Assembly: GCF_000337815.1 (NCBI RefSeq)
Contig: NZ_AOLN01000015.1
Span: 1-37,276, forward strand
From: Haloferax mucosum ATCC BAA-1512
GTDB lineage: Archaea > Halobacteriota > Halobacteria > Halobacteriales > Haloferacaceae
Direction: 5' to 3'
Length of the DNA stretch: 37,276 bases
Under the pieces are notes generated by a model. The model had not been told where the DNA came from. It worked only from the letters and a program-made list of their open reading frames with translations, and did no database searches. Shown in pieces: positions 30,792-37,276 of this stretch (its first letter is position 1; every line of letters begins with the position of its first letter). The position numbers were made by a program, and so were the translations under genes.

Positions 30792-32105
30792 ATGTTACTT
30801 GCGGGTACGGTGGTCGCGGACGCGACGACCATCATCGAAGACGGTGCTGTCGTCGTTGCCGACGACCGAATCGTCGCAATCGGTGCGCGAGCGAAGCTTC
30901 TCGAAACGTATCCCGACCACGAACGGCGCGAGTTCGACATTATCGCGCCGGGACTCGTCGGCGGACACGTCCACTCCGTGCAGTCGCTCGGACGGGGTCT
31001 CGCCGACGACACGGCGCTTCTCGACTGGCTTTTCGACCACGTGCTTCCGATGGAGGCCGGACTCGACGCCGACGGAATGCGCGTCGCCGCGGAACTCGGC
31101 TATCTCGAACTCATCGAGTCGGGGACGACGACGGTCGTTGACCACCTCTCTGTTCGCCACGCCGACGAAGCGTTCGAGGCGGCCGGCGAGATGGGAATCC
31201 GCGGCCGCATCGGCAAGGTGCTCATGGATACGAACGCGCCCGACGGTCTCCAAGAAGAGACAGATTCCGGTCTCGCCGAGTCGAAACGTCTCATCGAGCG
31301 CTATCACGACACGTTCGACGGCCGAATCCAGTACGCCGTGACGCCCCGGTTCGCCGTCACCTGCTCGGAGGCGTGTCTTCGCGGCACGCGCGAACTCGCC
31401 GACGCGTACGAGGGCGTCCGTATCCACACCCACGCGAGTGAGAACCGCGACGAAATCGAGACCGTCAAATCCGAGACGGGAATGCGCAACATTCACTGGC
31501 TCGACGAGGTGGGCCTGACGGGGTCCGACGTCGTTCTCGCCCACTGCGTTCACACCGACGACTCCGAACGCGAGGTGCTCGCAGAAACCGGAACACACGT
31601 CACCTACTGCCCGTCGTCGAATATGAAACTCGCGTCAGGAATCGCCCCAATTCCGGACTACCTCGACCGCGGCATCAACGTCGCGCTCGGCAACGACGGC
31701 CCGCCGTGTAACAACACGCTCGACCCCTTCACCGAGATGCGACAGGCCAGCCTGCTTCAGAAAGTCGATTCGTTCGACCCGACGAGTACGCCCGCCGCGA
31801 CCGTCTTCGAGATGGCGACGAGAAACGGCGCGAAGGCGGCCGGGTTCGACCGCGTCGGCCGTCTGCGAGAAGGCTGGAAAGCCGATATCGTCGGCCTGAC
31901 AACCGACTGTACCCGCGCGACACCCATACACGACGTGCTGTCGCATCTCGTGTTCTCCGCCCACGGCGACGACGTGGAGTTCACCATGATCGATGGGTCC
32001 GTCCTCTACGACGATGGGGAACACGTCCGAGCGGACGCGGCTTCGATTCGTCAACGGGCACAGGAAGTCGCCGACACTATCGACTCGGCGCCACCCAGAA
32101 ACTAA
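30792..32105 (+). CDS. Amidohydrolase, deaminase type (TrzA/AtzA/MtaD-like)
   Basis: 437 residues. The metal-dependent barrel has H59 and H61 in GGHVHSVQSL, a histidine in IHTHASENRDE, another in VVLAHCVHTD, and the Asp in VALGNDGPPCNNTLD. This branch deaminates S-adenosylhomocysteine, methylthioadenosine, 5'-deoxyadenosine or related purines, or dechlorinates triazines. A nucleoside deaminase is the likeliest role in archaea, though the substrate is not determined by the motifs. It is 201 bases downstream of tRNA-Glu and is followed by a GNAT gene 81 bases later. Confidence 0.87.
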   Translation: MLLAGTVVADATTIIEDGAVVVADDRIVAIGARAKLLETYPDHERREFDIIAPGLVGGHVHSVQSLGRGLADDTALLDWLFDHVLPMEAGLDADGMRVAAELGYLELIESGTTTVVDHLSVRHADEAFEAAGEMGIRGRIGKVLMDTNAPDGLQEETDSGLAESKRLIERYHDTFDGRIQYAVTPRFAVTCSEACLRGTRELADAYEGVRIHTHASENRDEIETVKSETGMRNIHWLDEVGLTGSDVVLAHCVHTDDSEREVLAETGTHVTYCPSSNMKLASGIAPIPDYLDRGINVALGNDGPPCNNTLDPFTEMRQASLLQKVDSFDPTSTPAATVFEMATRNGAKAAGFDRVGRLREGWKADIVGLTTDCTRATPIHDVLSHLVFSAHGDDVEFTMIDGSVLYDDGEHVRADAASIRQRAQEVADTIDSAPPRN

Positions 32106-32186
32106 CGTCTGTACCCGATTTCGGCCGCGAGAACGGCCGTCATCGTCGCACCTTTCTCCCCACATGACCGCATCAAAACCAGCGTC

Positions 32187-32801
32187 ATGACCGTCCGTAT
32201 CCGCGCCGCGACCGAGTCCGACCTCCCCGAGATTCGGGCGCTGTACGAGCCGTTCGTCGAATCGACCGCGATTACGTTCGCGTACGACACGCCGAGCGTG
32301 TCCGACCTCGAATCGAAACTCGACGAAAAGACACACCATCCGTGGCTCGTCTGCGAATTCGACGGCGACCTCGTCGGATACGCCTACGCTGGTCCCGTCC
32401 GACAGCGCGACGCCTACCAGTGGGCCATCGAGACGTCGGTCTACGTCGCACCGGCGTTCCAGCGTCGCGGCGTCGCACGCGGGTTGTACACGTCGCTTCT
32501 GGATATTCTCGACCGTCAGGGGTACGTGACCGCGTTCGCCGTGATTACGACGCCTAACCCGGCAAGCATCGCCTTTCACGAGTCGTTCGATTTCGAGCGC
32601 GTCGGGCGATTCGAGCACGTCGGCTACAAACACGACGCGTGGCACGATGTCGAATGGTGGTGTCACGACCTCAAAGCGGGACGCGACCGCCCCGACACGC
32701 CAGACGACCCGCTTTCAGTTGCGACTGCACAGGCTCACGAGTGGTGGGATACTGCGCTCGCACGCGGTGTCGGACTGATCGACGACGCCGGAGCGAACTG
32801 A
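32187..32801 (+). CDS. GNAT acetyltransferase, phosphinothricin-acetyltransferase-like
   Basis: 204 residues. The acetyl-CoA site is visible as VYVAPAFQRRGVARGLYTSL (motif A, Gln/Arg-x-x-Gly-x-Gly/Ala) and the late motif TPNPASIAFHESFDFERVG. The Pat/YncA branch is indicated by the N-terminal IRAATESDLPEIRALYEPFV and the C-terminal HVGYKHDAWHDVEWW. Relatives acetylate phosphinothricin, methionine sulfone or similar amino-acid analogues; the natural substrate is unknown. A C-terminal extension of about 30 residues is present. Confidence 0.88.
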   Translation: MTVRIRAATESDLPEIRALYEPFVESTAITFAYDTPSVSDLESKLDEKTHHPWLVCEFDGDLVGYAYAGPVRQRDAYQWAIETSVYVAPAFQRRGVARGLYTSLLDILDRQGYVTAFAVITTPNPASIAFHESFDFERVGRFEHVGYKHDAWHDVEWWCHDLKAGRDRPDTPDDPLSVATAQAHEWWDTALARGVGLIDDAGAN

Positions 32802-32832
32802 GTTACGTACTCGCCGTTTTCAGTACCCGCGG

Positions 32833-33273
32833 TCAGACACTCGCCTCGGCCGACTCTTCTCTTTCGGCCGCGTCGCCACTATCGACCGATTCGGCCGTCT
32901 CGGTCGAATCGGCTGTTTCGATAGTGTCTGTACCGACAGCAGAAACGTCAGCGTCTGACTCGGCGATGTTCGCCCGTTCGAGGACGTAGCGTTCGACACC
33001 GGCAGAGAGCATCGCCTGCCAGTCATCGAACTCGGTGTTCGAATCGACGTACCGGTCCCACTTGTGGGACGGAATCGATTCGAACGATTCCTGGTCCGAA
33101 ACTTCGAACCCACTTTCTTCGACGAATTCACCGATAGATGTCGCGTCACAATGCGTCTCGACCCACGAAGACGGAAACAGATCGACAAGCGTTACCTCGC
33201 CGCCGAGTCCCCCAATCTCGACGTCGAGTGTTGCCGCCGTTGATTCGGCCTCACCCATATCCGGGTCGTGCAT
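32833..33273 (-). CDS. Acidic haloarchaeal protein of unknown function
   Basis: 146 residues from the ATG at 33273; a second ATG at 33258 would shorten it by five residues. The folded part (about 15-95) contains LVDLFPSSWVETHCD and FESIPSHKWDRYVDSNTEF. The tail is a low-complexity Asp/Glu/Ser/Thr stretch (ETADSTETAESVDSGD) typical of disordered halophile ends. One cysteine is present. No membrane segment or known motif is seen. It sits downstream of the GTPase gene on the same strand, 39 bases away, so cotranscription is possible. Confidence 0.7.
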   Translation of the reverse strand: MHDPDMGEAESTAATLDVEIGGLGGEVTLVDLFPSSWVETHCDATSIGEFVEESGFEVSDQESFESIPSHKWDRYVDSNTEFDDWQAMLSAGVERYVLERANIAESDADVSAVGTDTIETADSTETAESVDSGDAAEREESAEASV

Positions 33274-33312
33274 CCACGCGCATAACGGTGTTGCGGTTGC
33301 AGTTCGTGACGG

Positions 33313-34503
33313 TTAGTTCGTCGAAACGATTTCGACGACATCGCGGTGGGTGAGTTCGTGGTCGGACCCGATTTGGCGCTTCGAGTGGCAGTCGATACCG
33401 TGGAGAAGTCCGTCGCCGATATCGGAGTGCAAGTGGTACGCGAAGTCCTCGGTCGTCGAGCCTTCGGGAAGAATGAAACAGTCGCGGAAGACACCCTGCG
33501 AGTCGCTCTTACCGTTTGCACTGCCGGGGAAGATGGCGATTGCGCCCATCACGTCGAAAAGCGCGTTTTCGAGCGATTGCTGGACGCCCGTGCCGCCGTA
33601 CTCGGCGATGAACTCACGAATCTGTTCGAGACCCGTTTCCTGTTCGCCGCTTACGTCACCGACGATATCGAAGTCGTTGCTCCCCGGTTGGTACTCGACG
33701 ACGCCGCCTTCGTCTGCTTTCTTCAGTGCCTTCTCGGCGTGCGCGCTGGTTGGGACGAACGTGAGGTGTTCGTACTCCTCGTCGGCCGTAATCTCCTCGA
33801 AGTTCGCCTGAGACACCGGCTTGTCCATCTTGTTCGCCGCGATGATTATCGGCTTCGTCCGCTTTCGGATTTCGCGGGCGAGCGCCTCTTTGTCCTCGTC
33901 GTCCCACTCGTCGGGGTCGAGTCCGATATCCAAAGCGAGGATGACCTGCTTGATCTCGTCTTTGTTCGTCTTGAACGCGGACATCTGTTCTGCGAGGTCG
34001 ATCTCGATATCCTTTTCCTCGCCGTGGTACCCAGAGCGGTAGCGGTCGATGCCTTTCTCCAGAATGTCGAGATACCACATGTCGAGTTCGTTTTCGAGGA
34101 AGTCGATGTCCTCGCGGGGGTCGTGGCCCTCGGTCGCTTCGCCTTCGATGTCAGTCTCTCCGGAGAAATCGACGACGTGAACGAGAACGTCGGCTTCGTT
34201 GAGGTCGGTAAGGAACTGGTTCCCCAGACCTTTGCCCTCGTGTGCACCGGGGATGAGTCCCGCAACGTCAACGAGTTTGACCGGAACGAATCGCATTCCG
34301 TGGTCACAGTAGCCGACCGAAGGCGTACACGACTCGTCAAACTCCGGTGCCGCACACTCGACGCGGACGTACGCCTCGCCGATGGAGGGGTCGATAGTCG
34401 TAAACGGATACGCGCCCTCGGGCACGTCGTTCATCGTCGCCGCATTGAAGAAACTCGACTTCCCGACGGATGGTTTTCCGACGAGACCAATCTTGTAACT
34501 CAT
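33313..34503 (-). CDS. YchF/OBG-family GTP-binding protein
   Basis: 396 residues. G1 is GLVGKPSVGKSSF, G3 is VDVAGLIPGAHEGKGLG and G4 is ANKMDKP, with the effector region YPFTTIDPS. The C-terminal TGS-like domain (about 320-396) shows FRDCFILPEGSTTEDFAY and HSDIGDGLLHG. This is the universally conserved ribosome-associated P-loop NTPase group. Archaeal members are distinct from bacterial YchF, which binds ATP; the NKMD form of G4 suggests GTP here. It acts in the cytosol, with a translation-linked role inferred. Confidence 0.92.
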   Translation of the reverse strand: MSYKIGLVGKPSVGKSSFFNAATMNDVPEGAYPFTTIDPSIGEAYVRVECAAPEFDESCTPSVGYCDHGMRFVPVKLVDVAGLIPGAHEGKGLGNQFLTDLNEADVLVHVVDFSGETDIEGEATEGHDPREDIDFLENELDMWYLDILEKGIDRYRSGYHGEEKDIEIDLAEQMSAFKTNKDEIKQVILALDIGLDPDEWDDEDKEALAREIRKRTKPIIIAANKMDKPVSQANFEEITADEEYEHLTFVPTSAHAEKALKKADEGGVVEYQPGSNDFDIVGDVSGEQETGLEQIREFIAEYGGTGVQQSLENALFDVMGAIAIFPGSANGKSDSQGVFRDCFILPEGSTTEDFAYHLHSDIGDGLLHGIDCHSKRQIGSDHELTHRDVVEIVSTN

Positions 34504-34732
34504 TCGTTGGTCGGACTGGTATCTCGAACGCTAATAACGGTTCGACGTTGGTCTCTGTGTGCGAGTGACTGTCTCGCGTTCGTGGCCTTGGAGACTGTGT
34601 CTGGACTCTCGACTCGGGGGGTAATCGTTCGAAAACGACCCATCACACAGTATTCTGACGGCCAGTCGAAGACTGAATTCGATGAAAGCCGCGTCCGGTG
34701 CATCTTTGTCTCCACGTCACGGACACCCGCTA

Positions 34733-35068
34733 ATGAGAACCCGGGACGAGAGCGCAAACGCCGCGTCGGAAACAGATTCACAATCCGAGGCGGATACGTT
34801 CGGTGTTGGTATCCACGTCACCGAGACGGAACTTCGGTTCGTGGTCAACGTCCCGTCCGACATCGGCTCGGGATGGACAGACCCCGACGCGTTTCAGCGG
34901 CTCGTCGAGCGCACCACGTGGGAGCACCTCGACCAGCAATCGACGCTACAAACGATTGCGACAAACGCACCCGAAGGTGAGACGGTGTTCCTCGGTACGG
35001 TTTCGCTTCTTCCCGACGAGACGGTCGTTTCCCACTCGCTTCGTGTTCCAGCGTTCGAAAATTCGTAA
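34733..35068 (+). CDS. Haloarchaeal protein of unknown function
   Basis: 111 residues from MRTRDESANAASETD; an in-frame start at 34682 is possible. A disordered acidic N-terminus is followed by a beta-rich core (GVGIHVTETELRFVVNVPSD) and a C-terminal strand pair (ETVFLGTVSLLPDETVVSHSL). There are no cysteines and no membrane segments. The gene at 35096 follows 27 bases later in the same direction, so they probably form a two-gene unit. Function unknown. Confidence 0.7.
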   Translation: MRTRDESANAASETDSQSEADTFGVGIHVTETELRFVVNVPSDIGSGWTDPDAFQRLVERTTWEHLDQQSTLQTIATNAPEGETVFLGTVSLLPDETVVSHSLRVPAFENS

Positions 35069-35095
35069 CTCGATTTCGTTCTGAGGTTCCTCACA

Positions 35096-35509
35096 ATGGA
35101 CACAGAACCGAGCACCGAAGCGGTCATTCGAGAGATGCAAGACGCCGCAATTTCGCGTGCGCTCGCCGACGGCGACGAGGCAAGACGGTCTTTTGCCGTC
35201 GCCGGTGCGCTCGAACAAGCGCGTGACGTGTCTGGTGATGCGTCGTTCGACGGCGGCGGCACCGCGCTCGCGGCGTCGCTCGCGTTTCTTTCGACACTCT
35301 TTGCACACCGACGTCTGCGCAGTTCGCTTCGCCCGACAGTTCGCGTGACTGATGATTCGGCGTGGTTTCCGAGCGGTATGCCAGCGCGCGTCGATACTGA
35401 CCTCGTCATCACGGGTGCGCGACTCGCGGTACAGCGGTTCGACGTCGAGCCGGCGCTCGTCGGCGCGCTCGGTGACGTCCCCGTAGAAGAAATCGCGTCC
35501 GGCGAGTGA
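35096..35509 (+). CDS. Haloarchaeal protein of unknown function
   Basis: 137 residues. An N-terminal helical region (STEAVIREMQDAAISRALAD) is followed by a moderately hydrophobic Ala-rich stretch (ALAASLAFLSTLFAHRRLR) and a C-terminal alpha/beta part. It is not clearly a membrane protein. Cotranscription with the gene ending at 35068 is likely. No family with a known role is recognised. The end is followed by a strong hairpin, as expected for a convergent terminator region. Confidence 0.65.
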   Translation: MDTEPSTEAVIREMQDAAISRALADGDEARRSFAVAGALEQARDVSGDASFDGGGTALAASLAFLSTLFAHRRLRSSLRPTVRVTDDSAWFPSGMPARVDTDLVITGARLAVQRFDVEPALVGALGDVPVEEIASGE

Positions 35510-35551
35510 GTATCCCGACCGCCGGCTCTGACGGCGACGGTCGTGGTCGTG

Positions 35552-35570
35552 CGAGACATGAAATGTCTCG
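35552..35570. terminator. Hairpin between convergent genes
   Basis: cgagacat (35552-35559) and atgtctcg (35563-35570) form a perfect 8-bp stem with a 3-base loop, extendable by G-T pairs. It lies between the stop at 35509 and the convergent gene ending at 35681. A terminator or RNA-stability role is likely by position, although no T-run follows. Confidence 0.45.
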
Positions 35571-35680
35571 TGTGATTGATGTGGGGTGCCTCTGTTCCAC
35601 AGTACTCGCCCGGACGCATCCGAAAGGTGAAACCGAATCCTCAGTCCACGCTCGCTACGTGGAAACCCATGTTCGAAGCG

Positions 35681-36928
35681 TTATTTGTCGTTGTTCGCGT
35701 GTTCTGGCGGCCCTCCTTTGTTTGGTCCCTTGTCGGTCTCTTCCGCCGAGTCGTCATCGGATTCCTCGTCAGCGTCGTCTGTCTCTTCTGACTCGTCTTC
35801 GTCAGTCTGCTCTGTCTTCGTCTGTTGGTCTTCGTCGCCCTTGTCGTCGTTCGCGTGCTCCGGCGGGCCGCGCTTTCCGGCCTTGTCGGAGGACGCGTCT
35901 GCGTCGCCATCACCGTCACTGCTGTTCTTCGAGCCGGCGTGGTCCGGGCGCTTGTCGTCCGCGTTACCCGGCTTATTCTCGGTCACGAAGTCAGAGACTG
36001 CCTGACCCATGGGACCGTCAACACCGCTTTCTTTCAGGCGCTCGACGAATCGGCTGACGAGTTGTCCAAACGAGTCGTCCGCGGCGACGTCACTCTGTAG
36101 GGTGACGGCCGTTTCGGCGGTTTGTCCATCGTACTCGGCGGTTACATCGACCGTGACGGTCTGCAGTGGCGCGGCAAGCTCGACCGTTCCCGCGGTTCCA
36201 GTCTCGTACTCGCCCGCGTCCGTGTAGTTCCCGCTAACCGCAACAGACGCGTTTTCGACGGGTTCGCCGTCTTCGGTCACTGCGACCGTGACCGACTCAT
36301 TTTCGCTCTGCGAGACGGAGACTTCGAGTTCATCGGCTTCGACGGTGACTGTCGTCTCTGCCGTGCGGTTGTCGGCCGACGCGACGAACGTCAGGTTCGT
36401 CGTGGTCGCCGGTTCGGCGACCTCGACGATGCCATTCGCGTTCGTCTCGTCAGTTCCGTTGTCGTAGTCGCTCCCGTTGACTACGACCGACGCACCTTGG
36501 ACAGACTCACCGTACTGGGTGACAGTGGCGGTGATGGTGTCGTTGGTGTCGTCAGCCTCGACGGAGATGTCGAGCGACTCGTCGAGCGGGACGAGGGTAA
36601 CGGACACGTTGGCCGTCTCGTTCTCCTCGGAGACGGTGAACGTCGCGTTCACGCGCTCTCGTGGCTCGGGGAGATCGATGGTGCCGTTTTCGTCCGTCGC
36701 GTACGTGCCGTTACCAGTGTAGTTCCCACTCGATTCAACGACGACTGTCGCGTTCCCGACGGCCGTCTCGTTCTGTGTCACGGTGACTGTCACGTCGCCC
36801 GTGTCGGCGTCCTGCGTGACACCGACGTGGAGGGCATCGGTGCTCGCCGCACCGGCGGTCCCGGGGACCACCGCGGTAGCGAGCATCGCAACGACCATGA
36901 CTACGGTGAAGTGTTTGCTGCCGCGCAT
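35681..36928 (-). CDS. Secreted repeat protein with Ig-like domains and acidic tail
   Basis: 415 residues. A Sec-type signal peptide (about 1-27, ending GTAGAAS) precedes three similar beta domains (about 45-115, 120-195, 200-275). Each has the order TVTQNE or AVTEDGEPVENAS, then NGT or AGT, then ELAAP or VAEP, like carboxypeptidase-regulatory or Ig-like folds. Many Asn-x-Thr/Ser sites could be N-glycosylated. A helical segment (FGQLVSRFVERLKES) leads to a long Asp/Glu/Lys tail with GPPEHANDDK at 354-363 and GPPEHANNDK at 406-415. No membrane anchor is visible, so it is probably released or bound to the S-layer. Function unknown. Confidence 0.82.
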   Translation of the reverse strand: MRGSKHFTVVMVVAMLATAVVPGTAGAASTDALHVGVTQDADTGDVTVTVTQNETAVGNATVVVESSGNYTGNGTYATDENGTIDLPEPRERVNATFTVSEENETANVSVTLVPLDESLDISVEADDTNDTITATVTQYGESVQGASVVVNGSDYDNGTDETNANGIVEVAEPATTTNLTFVASADNRTAETTVTVEADELEVSVSQSENESVTVAVTEDGEPVENASVAVSGNYTDAGEYETGTAGTVELAAPLQTVTVDVTAEYDGQTAETAVTLQSDVAADDSFGQLVSRFVERLKESGVDGPMGQAVSDFVTENKPGNADDKRPDHAGSKNSSDGDGDADASSDKAGKRGPPEHANDDKGDEDQQTKTEQTDEDESEETDDADEESDDDSAEETDKGPNKGGPPEHANNDK

Positions 36929-36934
36929 GCAACC

Positions 36935-36940
36935 CCTCCT
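36935..36940 (-). promoter_or_regulatory. Shine-Dalgarno site of the secreted repeat protein
   Basis: On the minus strand aggagg ends six bases before the ATG at 36928, confirming the start in front of the signal peptide. An AT-richer ttttaccgta just upstream is a possible TATA element. Confidence 0.6.
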
Positions 36941-37206
36941 TCTGCACCTAATACGGTAAAAGGGGAGAATCGTAACCCCGGTTTTCGCTGAATTTCACCC
37001 CAATCAACGCGTTTGGAATCGGACCGCTGTCCGTCGATTTCGCCGATTTTTCGCGTTACGTGGCGGCTGTCGGCCACGGGGGTGTGGTGTTCGTCGAGTA
37101 GCGTGCGTATTCCGGTATCAAAATAGTCGATTCGGGTGAGTGCATCGCCACTCTCGACCGCGAACTGTACGCGGCTGATAGAAGTAGCTGTATGTGTGTG
37201 ATGTAT

Positions 37207-37224
37207 GCGGGCGAGTGCGCCCGC
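37207..37224. repeat. 7-bp hairpin near the window end
   Basis: gcgggcg (37207-37213) and cgcccgc (37218-37224) pair perfectly around agtg. It is followed by tataaatgaaaaaa and then by a second, longer palindrome. On the minus strand it comes after that palindrome and its T-run. Confidence 0.7.
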
Positions 37225-37238
37225 TATAAATGAAAAAA

Positions 37239-37264
37239 GCCCACTGGACAGCTGTCCAGTGGGC
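37239..37264 (-). terminator. 26-base perfect palindrome with T-run on the minus strand
   Basis: gcccactggacag (37239-37251) and ctgtccagtgggc (37252-37264) are exact inverse copies with no spacer. On the minus strand the stem is followed directly by tttttt (complement of 37233-37238), the classic form of an intrinsic terminator. It probably ends a gene entering from beyond the right edge. Confidence 0.65.
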
Positions 37265-37276
37265 GTTGTATGAGTA

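Larger units (their letters stand above)
36941..37276. other. Gene-free end region with two hairpins
   Basis: The last 336 bases contain the promoter of the secreted repeat protein at the left. I found no credible protein or RNA gene. The right-hand 70 bases hold two strong inverted repeats, listed separately, probably linked to a gene beyond the window edge. Confidence 0.5.

Noticed and set aside
33346-34980. 544-residue plus-strand reading frame
   Set aside because: It is antisense to the YchF/OBG GTPase gene and has no motif of its own.

Overview
The window looks like ordinary chromosome from an extremely halophilic archaeon, most probably Haloferax or a close relative. The evidence is GC-rich DNA with long spurious antisense reading frames, very acidic proteins rich in Asp and Glu, twin-arginine (Tat) lipoprotein signals, and archaea-specific genes: gatE, an MptE-type pterin pyrophosphokinase, a second 20S proteasome alpha subunit (psmA2), and thyA directly followed by an hdrB-type dihydrofolate reductase. 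From memory, the order phr, sod, thyA-hdrB, DUF1508, psmA2 matches Haloferax volcanii, but I could not search for this.

Layout. 1-4.5 kb: a secreted TasA/CalY-like plus beta-helix protein, a flavin reductase divergent from a DsrE protein, MutY and a Tat lipoprotein. 4.6-8.7 kb: two unknown genes, a membrane chemoreceptor, a BolA-like protein and a small membrane protein. 8.7-12.8 kb: a decayed ABC transporter ATPase fragment, fumC, a zinc-ribbon mini-protein and gatE. 12.9-16.5 kb: an HtpX-like protease behind a 21-bp tandem repeat, a membrane protein, a MaoC-like hydratase, and a trmJ/zinc-protein operon. 16.5-19.5 kb: a dihydropteroate synthase-like gene, mptE and a zinc-ribbon membrane protein. 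19.8-24.3 kb: photolyase, DJ-1/PfpI, superoxide dismutase, two unknown acidic proteins and a metallo-beta-lactamase hydrolase. 24.4-28.2 kb: the thyA-hdrB-DUF4177 operon behind a perfect hairpin, a probable small membrane protein, an internally duplicated ferritin-like lipoprotein and a DUF1508 protein. 28.4-32.8 kb: psmA2-MOSC, an amidohydrolase pseudogene, tRNA-Glu(CTC), an intact amidohydrolase and a GNAT acetyltransferase. 32.8-37.3 kb: an unknown acidic protein, a YchF/OBG GTPase, two unknown genes, and a secreted repeat protein followed by two strong hairpins.

Themes. Folate and one-carbon metabolism recurs in two places within about 9 kb (DHPS-like plus mptE; thyA plus hdrB). Stress and DNA protection is represented by mutY, phr, sod, the DJ-1 and BolA-like proteins and the flavin reductase. 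Protein quality control is represented by the HtpX-like protease and psmA2. Two pseudogenes show local decay. I see no CRISPR array, insertion sequence, phage or defence island, and no clear new multi-gene system. The items most worth checking are the thyA leader hairpin, the duplicated ferritin-like lipoprotein, the psmA2-MOSC pairing, the secreted protein with GPPEHAN motifs, and a probable unannotated 48-residue membrane protein.
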